From Enterocloster clostridioformis (GTDB lineage: Bacteria > Bacillota > Clostridia > Lachnospirales > Lachnospiraceae): a stretch of DNA of 64,000 bases. Shown here one piece after another: positions 46,698-55,321 of this stretch (position 1 is its first letter; the number at the start of each line of letters is the position of its first letter). The notes below the pieces were generated by a model that saw only the letters and a list, made by a program, of their open reading frames with translations, was not told the origin of the DNA and did no database searches. Made by a program: the position numbers and the translations under genes. The stretch spans positions 5,270,001 through 5,334,000 of the forward strand of contig NZ_JAIWZC010000001.1 in NCBI RefSeq assembly GCF_020297485.1. The letters run 5' to 3'.

Positions 46698-46728
46698 CAT
46701 GGTACATACTATCCCAGAGGTGATGATA

Positions 46729-46890
46729 ATGAAGCAGGGAGAGCAGAAATCCACAAAAGAACTGGAGGAGCAGGCAAAGAATGTAGAGACATTCAATCCC
46801 AGGTGGCACGATGGCGAGTATCTGGGGCCTAACACGCTGAGACAGAAAGCAGATACTGAGGTTTATGGGAAAATGGAAGAGGAGCCGTAG
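46729..46890 (+). CDS. Small hydrophilic protein of unknown function
   Basis: This 53-residue charged protein (MKQGEQKSTKELEEQAKNVE, NPRWHDGEYLGPNTLRQK) has no signal or membrane part. The ATG at 46729 has CAGAGG upstream; ATG at 46723 is too near that site. It may be a phage-remnant gene, with the holin downstream. Confidence 0.5.
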   Translation: MKQGEQKSTKELEEQAKNVETFNPRWHDGEYLGPNTLRQKADTEVYGKMEEEP

Positions 46891-46976
46891 GGCTTCTCTT
46901 TTTTGTGCTTCGGACTGTCAAATCCTGTTCTGTTTAATATACTAATAGTAAGAAAAGTAACGGAAGGAGAATGTAT

Positions 46977-47267
46977 ATGCAGATAACGGATTATATAAAA
47001 CCGGAATTAATTGTGGTAGCTCTTGTGCTGTATTTCGTGGGCATGTGGATTAAACAGAGTGAGGCGGTTAAGGACAGATATATCCCATTGATCAACGGGG
47101 GCCTGGGAATTGTCATATGCGGGATTTATGTGCTTGCCACAAGTACATGCCGGTCGGGCCAGGAAATTTTTATGGCAATATTTACCGCCATAACCCAGGG
47201 AATTCTGCTGGCAGGGCTGAGCACATATGTCAATCAAATCATAAAGCAGGCAGGCAGGGAGGAATAA
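46977..47267 (+). CDS. Phage holin (Phage_holin_5_2-like)
   Basis: This 96-residue membrane protein has three hydrophobic segments (PELIVVALVLYFVGMWI, INGGLGIVICGIYVLA, IFTAITQGILLAGLSTYV) and a charged tail. It is the pore-forming partner of an endolysin, but no endolysin or other phage gene is adjacent. The ATG at 46977 has GGAAGGA 8 bp upstream. A leftover of a prophage lysis module. Confidence 0.8.
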   Translation: MQITDYIKPELIVVALVLYFVGMWIKQSEAVKDRYIPLINGGLGIVICGIYVLATSTCRSGQEIFMAIFTAITQGILLAGLSTYVNQIIKQAGREE

Positions 47268-47342
47268 AATACAGTATATTTGTTCTTAATCTGTTTTAAG
47301 ATATGTGGACCTGCAATGAATGCGGTATGTAAGATATTGTAA

Positions 47343-47615
47343 AAGGCTGCGGACGAGGAGTACGGTTCCACAGGAATCTATGTCACCGGGACCGTGACAA
47401 CACACAGCCTGATATGCGGTGAGATACGCGGCTGCCAACTGGGGAAAATAGGGCATTGTGTCTCGGCTGTCAGGAACCCGGTGGAGGTGGCTGATGGTGG
47501 AACATATAAGAAGTCGCTCATAAATGTCATAAACAGGACAAGAAGTTTGCTGGATAATCCAAATATGAGTATTATCATAAATGAGGTGGAATATTTTTAT
47601 TTTTGTCAGATTTAA
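47343..47615 (+). other. Unassigned open frame, possibly a gene fragment
   Basis: The frame is open for 90 codons without an ATG (AADEEYGSTGIYVTGTVT, AVRNPVEVADGGTYKKSL, NVINRTRSLLDNPNMSI). Composition looks coding but the start is missing; I recognise no family. Between 47616 and 47896 I see only a strong AGCCGG/CCGGCT hairpin near 47721-47749 and no gene. Confidence 0.3.
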
Positions 47616-47896
47616 TCTGGAGGAGGCGTCAGATATTATTTGAATCTGAAGTCCTCATCCACGGATGGACAAGGTGTGGAAGATTGAATACAGGTCAAAA
47701 GCAGCCTGTAAAAAGGGAGGAGCCGGTCAGGATTTCTCCTGCCGGCTGTATTATGAAAAAAAGTATGATTAGCAATATCAACTTACAAAATATAGTATAT
47801 GGGCTAAATATGAGCATCCTGTAGCGAAAATATGAACGATTTGTAAGAAGATTGTGAATATCAGTGACAGGATATTAAAAGGAGCAAAAAAGGAAC

Positions 47897-48046
47897 CTAC
47901 TGGGCTCCTGTCATGACCTCTTTCATTTGCTGGGTTACGGGACGATATCCGTCATTGTTGAAAAGACCATTAAATATGCTGTCGCCTAATGCCAATATAA
48001 GGAGGATAACCGCCAGGATGATGAGTGCTTTGGTGAAGAATTTCAT
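47897..48046 (-). CDS. Small single-pass membrane protein
   Basis: A 49-residue protein, MKFFTKALIILAVILLILAL then GDSIFNGLFNNDGYRPVTQQ, has one N-terminal membrane segment. GGGAGGT lies 7 bp before the ATG at 48046. Function unknown. The transposon at 48070 has inserted just behind its ribosome site, cutting it from its own promoter, which would lie beyond 52051. Confidence 0.6.
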   Translation of the reverse strand: MKFFTKALIILAVILLILALGDSIFNGLFNNDGYRPVTQQMKEVMTGAQ

Positions 48047-48157
48047 TTTAATACCTCCCGTGATGTATTGGTAGTGTCAAGTTTACTACCTCATTTTTTG
48101 TTACGAGAGTATGAAAAAAAGTCTGTAAATTGAGATCTTCTATGATAAGTTAATGAG

Positions 48158-48190
48158 AAAGGTAGGTGGATGTCGTGACCACCTACCTTT
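48158..48190. terminator. Perfect hairpin near the IS256 left end
   Basis: AAAGGTAGGTGG (48158-48169) pairs perfectly with CCACCTACCTTT (48179-48190). It may shield the element from outside transcription. Confidence 0.6.
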
Positions 48191-48284
48191 ACTATACGGA
48201 TGCTTTTGGATTCTGTCAAGATGTATTGGAAAATCCCATCAAATTATGGTACACTTCTTACAGGAAAACATCAGGAGGTGTGCC

Positions 48285-48560
48285 ATGAAGCTAAAAACAG
48301 ACGATCCCTTTGTACCTGAAGATATCAGGGCAAAGATCAATGGACTGCAGTCCCTGCTGGATCATGCAGCCGACTTATACAGTGATATCTATAGCTGGTA
48401 TGACAGTGAACTGAAATCCTATGACCCGAAAGCCACCGCAGACGATGAACTGTTTGACCCTGGCACAGGGACTGTTGTGGAGGGGATCGATTACCTGTCT
48501 ATCATGGAATCCCTGTCAGAGCTGCAGACAGCCAACGAATGTAAAATGCAGAGGGATTAA
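48285..48560 (+). CDS. Small acidic passenger protein in IS256
   Basis: This 91-residue acidic protein (MKLKTDDPFVPEDIRAKI, LLDHAADLYSDIYSWYDSEL, PGTGTVVEGIDYLSIMESLS) has no recognisable fold. The ATG at 48285 has CAGGAGGTG 6 bp upstream; the longer frame from 48153 is not supported. Its end overlaps the convergent ribbon-helix-helix gene by 4 bp. Both lie inside the IS256 ends. Confidence 0.6.
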   Translation: MKLKTDDPFVPEDIRAKINGLQSLLDHAADLYSDIYSWYDSELKSYDPKATADDELFDPGTGTVVEGIDYLSIMESLSELQTANECKMQRD

Positions 48561-48769
48561 CCTTGTGTCCCATCGGCCTGGCCTCTGGCGATGTCTTCCC
48601 GTATCAGGGCCTTGATGGCCCCTTGGACGGAAGTGTCCCTGCCATATTTGTGCTGTCTGACCCAGGCCAGGATATCTGCATCTGTCTTCATATTCAGTTT
48701 TAACTTCACCTGTACAGTATTATAGCTGTCGTACCTGTCCTGAGCATCGTATTTTGAAAATCCATACAT
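48557..48769 (-). CDS. Small ribbon-helix-helix-like passenger protein in IS256
   Basis: This 70-residue protein (MYGFSKYDAQDRYDSYNT, VQVKLKLNMKTDADILAWV, VQGAIKALIREDIARG) has the basic strand plus two helices typical of small RHH-like proteins on clostridial mobile DNA. AAAGGAG precedes the ATG. It reads toward the 91-residue gene, so the two are not a toxin-antitoxin operon in the usual sense. Confidence 0.65.
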   Translation of the reverse strand: MYGFSKYDAQDRYDSYNTVQVKLKLNMKTDADILAWVRQHKYGRDTSVQGAIKALIREDIARGQADGTQG

Positions 48770-48814
48770 GGAAAGCTCCTTTCCGGATAGGTGTACACCT
48801 ATGCCTGTGCGCTC

Positions 48815-50059
48815 TTATTCCGGCAGTCTGCCTTCGTACATAATGGACAGTTCCCCATAGACCTGCCCCCAGTTGCGGATGGGCATGGTCCACTTCTTCG
48901 TCGCCTCGAACGTGGCCAGGTACAGAGCCTTTAAGAGCGCCGTGCTGCCCGGGAACACGCTCCGCTGGCGGTTGAGCTTCCGGTAGGTAGAGTTGAGGCT
49001 CTCGATCGCGTTGGTAGTATAGATCACCTTCCTGACCTCCATGGAAAACTTGAAGATGGGGGATACCACATCCCAGTTGTCATGCCAGCGTTTCATTGAG
49101 TTGGGGTACTTTGGCGTCCACTTTTCCGTCACCTTCTCCAGCGCCTCCAGCGCCTTTTCCTCGTTTGCGGCATGGTAGATGGTTTTCAGGTCCGTGGCAA
49201 ATGCTTTCCGGTCCTTGTCGGAGACGTATTTCAGCGTGTTCCGTACCATATGTACGATGCAGCGCTGCTGCTCCGTCTTCGGGAATGCCGCCGTTATGGC
49301 TTCCTTAATGCCCGTGAGCCCGTCCGAGCAGAGAATGAGGATATCCTTCACACCGCGGTTCTTCAACTCGTTCAGAACGCAGAGCCAGTACTTGGAGCTT
49401 TCATTCTCCCCGATCTGTATGCTCAGGACTTCCTTTTTACCTTCCAGCGTAAGGCCGAGGATGACATAGGCGGCAAGCTTGCGGATTACCCCGTCCTCCC
49501 GCACGGAATAATGGATTGCGTCGATGTAGACCACGGGATAGACTTCCTCCAGCGGGCGGTTCTGCCAGTCTTCAATCTGCGGCAGTATCTTGTCCGTCAC
49601 GTCCGAGATGAACCCTTCCGAAGCCTCAAAACCATAAATGTCCATCAAGGTATCCGAGATTTGGCGGGTTGTCATGCCTTTTGCATACATGGATATGATC
49701 TTCTGGTCAATGCCGGAAATGTCCTTCTGGCGCTTTCTTACCACCTGGGGTTCAAACGTGGACTTCCTGTCCTGGGGCACCTGGATGTCCATGCTCCCGA
49801 AGCTGCTGTTGATCCGCTTGGGCTTGTAGCCATTGCGGTAATCATCCGAATCCGACCGTTCTGACCTCCCATAGCCGAGATGCTCATCCATCTCCGCTTC
49901 CATCATCTCCTTCAGGGTGCTCCCCAGCAGGTCTTTGAGGGCTTCCTGGATATCCTCCGCAGTCTGGATGTCATACTCTTCCAGGAGCTGATGGACGATG
50001 TTCCTTTTCCCCTCCGTCATGACTACTTTGTGTACGGGCTGTTTTTCTCTTCTTGCCAT
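48815..50059 (-). CDS. IS256-family transposase
   Basis: This 414-residue mutator-type DDE enzyme has KEMMEAEMDEHLGYGRSERS near the N-terminus, YIDAIHYSVRED (Asp), ILCSDGLTGIKEAI (Asp), CIVHMVRNTLKYV and NAIESLNSTYRKLNRQRSVF (Glu). All are intact. The ATG at 50059 has AAGGAGG 10 bp upstream; the in-frame ATG at 50095 lacks a site. Confidence 0.96.
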   Translation of the reverse strand: MARREKQPVHKVVMTEGKRNIVHQLLEEYDIQTAEDIQEALKDLLGSTLKEMMEAEMDEHLGYGRSERSDSDDYRNGYKPKRINSSFGSMDIQVPQDRKSTFEPQVVRKRQKDISGIDQKIISMYAKGMTTRQISDTLMDIYGFEASEGFISDVTDKILPQIEDWQNRPLEEVYPVVYIDAIHYSVREDGVIRKLAAYVILGLTLEGKKEVLSIQIGENESSKYWLCVLNELKNRGVKDILILCSDGLTGIKEAITAAFPKTEQQRCIVHMVRNTLKYVSDKDRKAFATDLKTIYHAANEEKALEALEKVTEKWTPKYPNSMKRWHDNWDVVSPIFKFSMEVRKVIYTTNAIESLNSTYRKLNRQRSVFPGSTALLKALYLATFEATKKWTMPIRNWGQVYGELSIMYEGRLPE

Positions 50060-50271
50060 AATAATAGGCCTCCTTATGATAATAGATTTTATCATAGAAG
50101 ACCTAATGCTTAATAGCTATTTACAGAAAAACTTTCATACTCTCTTTGTTACAAACCTTGTATTTTTAGGGATTACACCACTTTTTCAAAGAAAAAAGCA
50201 ATGACCTCCCTTTTTGTGTCAATACTTTAGGTAAACCAATCCCACAAACACAGAAAGGAATTTCATTGCTT

Positions 50272-51723
50272 ATGAATAGTATTACCTATTTATTGTCACT
50301 CATTCAATTTCTTTACCAGCAGAACTGCTGGCTCATTACTTTTATCTGCAAATATATCCCTCTCAAACAATGGGCTTTTGATGATTCCCATTCCCCTAAA
50401 TACCAAAAATTCAGAACCGATGAACTCCCTATGCTTCAGTTTCATCAAAACGATTGGGACTGGCAGCTCCTCATCCCTTACTTCGAATATAAATACCATA
50501 AGAAGATTCGGCCTGTTGCACGGCGCAAGGAATGCGATATCTCTCCTGACTGTACCTGTCCCTCCTGCCATGCTCCTCAGCCTTTTCTTTATCGTAATAA
50601 TGGTTCCAAAGGACAGTTAAAATGCAAAGTATGTGATACCAACTTCTCTACTGATGATAACCGCTTCTCCAAGCACTATACCCTGCGCTGTCCCCACTGC
50701 GGACATGCCCTTGTCCACAAAAAGGACCGGAAACACTTCATCCTCCACAAATGCGTCAACCAGAAATGTCCCTACTATCTCCATAACCTCAAAAACGTCG
50801 ATAAAGAACACCTGGAGAAAGACTATGGCAAAAATGAATACAAGCTTCACTACCTCTACCGCGAATTCACGATAGATTTCTTTCGCATGGACTTAAACTC
50901 CCTGCCAAAGAATGCCTCCTCCCTCAAATTCAATAAGTTCGATTCCCATGTCATGTCCCTGTGCCTCACCCTTCATGTAAACCTTTCCCTTTCTCTGCGT
51001 AAGACTTCCCAGGCCCTGAAAGACCTCTACAACATCCAAATCTCTCATCAGCAGATCGCTAACTACTGCAAGAGCGCCGCCATCTGTATCAAGCCCTTTG
51101 TTGATAACTATGATTACGGCGCTGGCACTACCTTTACCGCCGACGAGACCTACATCAAAGTTCGCGGCATCAAATCTTATATCTGGTTTATCATGGATGC
51201 CGCCAAACGCTCCATCATCGGCTACAGGGTCTCAGATAACCGGGGCGTCGGCCCCTGTATCATGGCCATGCGCATGGCATTCCGCCACTTTAAGGAGCTT
51301 CCCAAAAACTTCCGCTTTATTGCCGATGGCTATAGTGCGTATCCTCTTGCCGCCCAGCAGTTCTTTCATGAATTCGGCGATGCTTTTAAGTTCCACATCA
51401 CCCAGGTCATCGGGCTTACCAATGATGACGCCGTCTCCAAAGAATTCCGGCCTTTTAAGCAGATGATCGAACGGCTTAACCGCACCTACAAGGCTTCCTA
51501 TCGAAAGACCAACGGCTTTGACACCATCGATGGAGCCAACTATGACCTTGCCCTGTGGGTCGCTTATTACAACTTTCTACGCCCTCATAAACACAACAAC
51601 TACCATGTGCTCAATGATGTGGAAATCCTGCGGGGAGCAGACAACATGCCGGGCAAATGGCAGCTTCTCATCTTTCTGGGCCAGCAGACCATCCTAAATC
51701 TCCGGAAAACAGCCGCAGTCTAA
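50272..51723 (+). CDS. DDE transposase with zinc ribbon (outer element)
   Basis: This 483-residue transposase begins with a zinc-ribbon region (CTCPSCHAPQPF, CKVCDTNF, CPHCGHALVHKK). The DDE core is FTADETYIKVRG (Asp), RFIADGYSAYPL (Asp) and KQMIERLNRTYKASYR (Glu), like IS6-type enzymes. ATG at 50272 with AAAGGA upstream; TTG at 50266 is alternative. Intact, so it could mobilise the outer element. Confidence 0.9.
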   Translation: MNSITYLLSLIQFLYQQNCWLITFICKYIPLKQWAFDDSHSPKYQKFRTDELPMLQFHQNDWDWQLLIPYFEYKYHKKIRPVARRKECDISPDCTCPSCHAPQPFLYRNNGSKGQLKCKVCDTNFSTDDNRFSKHYTLRCPHCGHALVHKKDRKHFILHKCVNQKCPYYLHNLKNVDKEHLEKDYGKNEYKLHYLYREFTIDFFRMDLNSLPKNASSLKFNKFDSHVMSLCLTLHVNLSLSLRKTSQALKDLYNIQISHQQIANYCKSAAICIKPFVDNYDYGAGTTFTADETYIKVRGIKSYIWFIMDAAKRSIIGYRVSDNRGVGPCIMAMRMAFRHFKELPKNFRFIADGYSAYPLAAQQFFHEFGDAFKFHITQVIGLTNDDAVSKEFRPFKQMIERLNRTYKASYRKTNGFDTIDGANYDLALWVAYYNFLRPHKHNNYHVLNDVEILRGADNMPGKWQLLIFLGQQTILNLRKTAAV

Positions 51724-51833
51724 AAGGAGCGGAACTGTTGTCAGGAGGACCGTGGAATACCGGAGCACAAAGTGCGAGGATATGCCGCGAAAGCCTCTTG
51801 ACATAAGGTTCACGGATAATCCTGTAAAACAGA

Positions 51834-51945
51834 AAAGGGGGCAGGTGCGCCCTTTTCCTGCCTTCCGGCGAGGACGGGTTCGGGCAGAGCCCGATATTGG
51901 GTCAAGGGACAGGTCCCTTGCAAGTTCTTAGGGCGGCGCCCTAAG
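51834..51945 (+). repeat. Serial perfect hairpins downstream of the DDE gene
   Basis: In about 110 bp: AAAAGGG...CCCTTTT; TCGGGC-AGA-GCCCGA (51880-51894); CAAGGGAC-AG-GTCCCTTG (51903-51920); CTTAGGGC-GGC-GCCCTAAG (51927-51945). The loops of the last three are 2-3 nt. Such rows occur at ends of clostridial mobile elements; their function is unclear. Confidence 0.6.
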
Positions 51946-52042
51946 CTCCCGGAGGGCCTGGCTCTTGGTATATCTGCAGTTTTCAAGGTTCATTTGAGCC
52001 GATTTTTTCCGGCTTAGTTTTCATAGATTACTTGACACTACC

Positions 52043-52553
52043 GATGTATTGGTAGACCCATTTACCAGATAATATATCCTAATCATACTACATTATAAAT
52101 CATGGGACAATATTTTGTGGTGATAGGTGATAAATAAAATGCAGATAAATTAAGTATGGATGGAGAAATATAGGAAAGGAAACAGTCTGCATCCACATTT
52201 AATCCACGGGTTATCAACAAACTTATCCACAGTATCCACTGCGAACACAAGATAATCAGGATTGATATTGTGTTTATCTATATATGGTGGTATTATGATT
52301 GTGGATAAGTGGCAGAACAATCATATGGCTCTGTTGTAGGTGAGCAATAAGATTTTTTGAATCAGGATACTGTTACTCCGGGATGGTAATAATATTTGGC
52401 TTTAAAGCCCGGGGATGAAGTTAAAAAGGAATGTTTTGCAATCAAAAGATGAGTAAATGTACAGTGATGTATCAGATATGAGGCGGACTGTTTTCTTGCC
52501 GGAGGACGGTTCTTTATTCGTTTCAAAAATGCGATTATTCCGAGGTAAATACA
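52043..52553. other. AT-rich gap with two DnaA-box sequences
   Basis: TTATCCACA at 52223-52231 and its complement at 52300-52308 match the DnaA box. No gene or clear terminator is seen. With no dnaA, dnaN or iteron array nearby, this is not called an origin. Confidence 0.4.
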
Positions 52554-52835
52554 ATGCTAATTATATCATTAAAAATCAAGCTCCATGCGCCCTGGGTTCA
52601 TTCATTGAAAGAAAAACGTATGGTTGTTAAAAGCTTGCTGTCTAAGGTGCGGAACAAATTTAACGTGGCCGTGGCAGAGGTGGGAGAGCAGGATATACAC
52701 CAGACAATTGTCATTGGCGTGGCATCTATCGTACCGAATAGCGCTCAAGCGGATAGTGTTATGGAAGCAATACGGTATTTTATAGAAGAGAATACGGAAG
52801 CAGAGATTACAGATATTGAAAGAGAGATATTTTAA
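52554..52835 (+). CDS. DUF503 family protein (YlxP-like)
   Basis: This 93-residue protein has the DUF503 pattern MLIISLKIKLHAPWVHSLKE, KRMVVKSLLSKVRNKFNVAV and DIHQTIVIGVASIVPN. In many Firmicutes it sits in the nusA-infB-rbfA operon; here it stands alone. Ribosome-associated function is suspected in the family. GAGGT lies before the ATG. Confidence 0.88.
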   Translation: MLIISLKIKLHAPWVHSLKEKRMVVKSLLSKVRNKFNVAVAEVGEQDIHQTIVIGVASIVPNSAQADSVMEAIRYFIEENTEAEITDIEREIF

Positions 52836-52920
52836 TCCCATATTTAGGACTAAAGGCAAATAGGAATGGCTAAATTTGTTAACTGGATACAAATGATTGT
52901 GATTAAAGAAGGCGTAAGGG

Positions 52921-53135
52921 ATGAAAGTAAAAAAATGGATGGCCGCGATTGCATTTGTAATGTTTATTTCGGGCACTTTTATACAAGAAGCATTCGCAGA
53001 AACGTGGAAACAGGGAATGAACGGGGATTTATCCGTATGCTGAATGATACATTTACACCAGTCGGCTATACGATTGATGAAAATGGTGCATGGAAGCTTG
53101 AGGATGCACGTCATATGTATAGGCCTGAATCCTGA
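52921..53135 (+). pseudogene. Frameshifted small secreted protein
   Basis: ATG at 52921 encodes a signal peptide (MKVKKWMAAIAFVMFISGTF, then IQEAFAETWKQGMNGD) and stops at a TGA. The neighbouring frame continues with MLNDTFTPVGYTIDENGAWK, the typical end of cell-wall-repeat proteins. A frameshift near 53020-53040 has broken the gene. Relics extend to about 53310, up to the tRNA. Confidence 0.55.
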
Positions 53136-53314
53136 AAACATACCGCAGTCAGAGGAGGGAGAATTGAAAGGAACTCCTGCCAGAAGTGGGAACAGATATA
53201 GGATTGCTGGCTGTGAACAGAGTTCGGATGGAACTTTTTTGTATATGAAACTGAAATATGAAAAAACGGATGTTGTGACAAATAAGAGATTGCGTACAGG
53301 CACTTTCTAAATAG

Positions 53315-53387
53315 TGGAGACAACAGGACTCGAACCTGCGACCCTCTACACGTCAAGCAGATGCTCTCCCAGCTGAGCTATGTCTCC
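53315..53387 (-). tRNA. tRNA-Val (anticodon GAC)
   Basis: The 73-nt tRNA starts GGAGACA and ends TGTCTCC-A. Anticodon arm TCTGC-TTGACGT-GTAGA gives GAC (valine GUC/GUU). D arm GCTC...GAGC and T arm GCAGG-TTCGAGT-CCTGT are normal. CCA is not encoded. Confidence 0.95.
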
Positions 53388-53643
53388 AACGAGATTAATT
53401 ATACCATATAGGCGGGGAAGATGGCAAGCAGTTCTTGCAATAAACTATAAAGAGCACTCTGAGACCAAAATTATAAGCTGCTTCGGAGCCTTTTTTCATA
53501 TTGTGTATTGTTCTATTGTAATTATTGTAATAGTTCTCGTGACATTATGAATGTCGGAAATATATCAAAAAATACAAGCATACTGACCGAACAAAGGGAA
53601 TTATTATACACTTCTCCGTTCTATAAGTAATGGAGGGGGAGGA

Positions 53644-53988
53644 ATGAAAAAAATATGGAAATATCTGGCCGCGGCAGGCCTGATGACAGTATTGGCACTG
53701 ACGGCCTGTTATATTCGGCTGCCTGATTACAGAATCTATAAGGTATTCTCCTATAGCGGTTCGGATTTCAGAGAAACGGACCTGTATGTCATCGTATACA
53801 AACCTTGGCAGATTGACCATAAGGTTCAGGGAATTGTTTCCCGGCATAATGCGATGAATGGAACGCCTGACAAATTAACTGTGCGGCTTTATTACAATAA
53901 ATATAATCTGGACAAGGGGAAGGATTTTTACAAGGCGATATTCGAGTACGGCAAAAGTCAGGTGACGGAGCCGCCTGGAGCATGGTAG
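53644..53988 (+). CDS. Small lipoprotein of unknown function
   Basis: This 114-residue protein has a signal peptide and lipobox LTAC (residues 19-22), MKKIWKYLAAAGLMTVLAL. The mature part is rich in aromatic and charged residues (YRIYKVFSYSGSDFRETDLY, RLYYNKYNLDKGKDFYKAIF). GGAGGGGGAGGA precedes the ATG. I do not recognise the family. Confidence 0.7.
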   Translation: MKKIWKYLAAAGLMTVLALTACYIRLPDYRIYKVFSYSGSDFRETDLYVIVYKPWQIDHKVQGIVSRHNAMNGTPDKLTVRLYYNKYNLDKGKDFYKAIFEYGKSQVTEPPGAW

Positions 53989-54024
53989 AGAATTGGAGTG
54001 TACCGGGTTTTGGAATACAACAGC

Positions 54025-54049
54025 CAGACAATGACGTCTGATTTTTTTG
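54025..54049 (+). terminator. Terminator of the lipoprotein gene
   Basis: CAGAC (54025-54029) pairs with GTCTG (54036-54040), then T7. From 54050 to 54370 I see no gene. Confidence 0.7.
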
Positions 54050-54370
54050 CATTTCATAAAGTCTGTTTTTAAATAAGTGTGTAACTATAGTCGGCTGGGT
54101 ATTGTGGGCCTGTCTATTAAATTGCCCTTTGTGGCTGCCGCTATCCGCAGGGTTAAGTGGTAAAGAATTTTGGCATTTGGAAAGCAGCAGGATAAAAATT
54201 AATCAGTAAAATAACGGGTACCGGATGCAGCCGGACCCGCTGTTTTCGTGTGATACCGTGCGCTATATTTGCATATTTTCATACCCATATAAGGATAATA
54301 CAATGATTTTAGACAATCAAAAACCCACGCTGTTACGTTGTTTCCCGCAATTACGTGGATTTAAAAACAA

Positions 54371-54443
54371 TGGAGACAACGGGATTCGAACCCGCGGTCT
54401 CTGCGTTGCGAACGCAGCGCTCTCCCAGCTGAGCTATGTCCCC
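54371..54443 (-). tRNA. tRNA-Ala (anticodon CGC)
   Basis: The 73-nt tRNA has anticodon arm CTGCG-TTCGCAA-CGCAG, giving CGC (alanine GCG). The acceptor GGGGACA/TGTCTCC contains the G3-U70 pair that marks alanine tRNA. D and T arms are regular; CCA is not encoded. Confidence 0.95.
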
Positions 54444-54768
54444 ATAGATTTGATTATAGCACGGCTGGGAAAAAATACAAGTTAAGTTTGAATTTTTTTT
54501 ACATATTTTTCTTCCATTACTGAAAAGGTGAAGCCGGAGAACCAGAACCAGACCCATAATTCCAGGCGGGAAGGAATGGGGCCAAATACAAAGAGAAAAC
54601 CATGTTAATATATAAAGCATCCGCTGTGATTGATGGTATCATATCACTGCGGATGTTTTTCTTTTTGATTTTTTTGTCGGATTTGCGGATGAATCACCGA
54701 ATTTGTCTGTTTATCCGCAATGTTGTGGAAAAAGCTGTGGATAATGTGCTATCATCTGATAAATGAAA

Positions 54769-54821
54769 GAAAAAAGGGACTGTGCCAGACAGCGGTATTT
54801 CCTGTCTGGACGCAGTCCCCG
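54769..54821 (-). terminator. Terminator of the DUF1540 gene
   Basis: On the minus strand GGGACTG...CCAGACAG pairs with CTGTCTGG...CAGTCCC and is followed by T6. Confidence 0.8.
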
Positions 54822-54830
54822 GGATTGGAA

Positions 54831-55004
54831 TTACTGGGCCTTATTTACAAAAGACTCGCAGTCTGTACATTCCTTCTTGGTTGGGTTCATTTCATGAGTT
54901 CCGACCTTGATGGCGTCAAGGGTGCAGTAATCCTCAGACTGTGCATTGTAAGCACAATTCTTGATGGTACATTTGATGCTCTCGTTTTTTCCATTTACTT
55001 TCAT
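54831..55004 (-). CDS. DUF1540 small cysteine-rich protein
   Basis: This 57-residue protein (MKVNGKNESIKCTIKNCAYN, EDYCTLDAIKVGTHEMNP, CTDCESFV) has five cysteines in the CxxxxC...C...CxxC arrangement of DUF1540, a likely metal-binding domain. AAGGAGG lies 7 bp before the ATG. Function unknown. Confidence 0.85.
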   Translation of the reverse strand: MKVNGKNESIKCTIKNCAYNAQSEDYCTLDAIKVGTHEMNPTKKECTDCESFVNKAQ

Positions 55005-55176
55005 GGTAAAACCTCCTTTTGAATTGAATTGGATTCAGGTATATTATTTGCAGAAAAACAGAAAAAATACCCTTTATCTGCAGGTGAAACAAAAACAGAG
55101 GATTGGGATATAAGGGAAATGATTTAAGATTAGGGTGTATTTACCTGTATAAAAGTTGTATAAAAATAAAATATGT

Positions 55177-55205
55177 TTGAAAAATCTTATGTTTTGTTAT
55201 ATACT
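55177..55205 (+). promoter_or_regulatory. Promoter of the SEC-C protein gene
   Basis: TTGAAA (55177-55182), 17-bp spacer, TATACT (55200-55205). The leader to 55321 has no gene. Confidence 0.6.
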
Positions 55206-55321
55206 AAGGGTTATGGGCGGCCATGGACAGGCAGCGGAGCGGTCCGGCAGACAGGATGAGGCATGGCGCCCGGAACAGGAAGCCCCTGGAACATAAATAA
55301 TACAAAAAGGATGGTTTTACT

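Larger units (their letters stand above)
48105..50144 (-). mobile_element. IS256-family element with passenger genes (inner)
   Basis: The 2040-bp element has ends starting GAGAGTATGAAA with further matching CTGTAAAT and TCTTCTATGATAA. A perfect 8-bp duplication TTTGTTAC lies at 48097-48104 and 50145-50152, inside the outer element. Besides the transposase it holds two small genes (48285-48560 and 48557-48769), unusual for IS256, which normally carries only the transposase. Confidence 0.88.
48070..52042 (+). mobile_element. DDE transposon (outer), interrupted by IS256
   Basis: The element has ends GGTAGTGTCAAG (48070-48081) and CTTGACACTACC (52031-52042). An 8-bp perfect duplication GATGTATT flanks it at 48062-48069 and 52043-52050. 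Without the inserted IS256 it is about 1.9 kb. It carries one zinc-ribbon DDE transposase. The 8-bp duplication fits IS6-like elements; I do not fix the family. Confidence 0.85.

Noticed and set aside
48285..48769. Toxin-antitoxin operon within IS256
   Set aside because: The two genes are convergent, not co-directional, and neither matches a toxin I recognise.
52223..52308. Replication origin from DnaA boxes
   Set aside because: Only two boxes, no AT-rich unwinding repeat array, and no dnaA, dnaN or rpmH nearby. Likely chance or a DnaA titration site.
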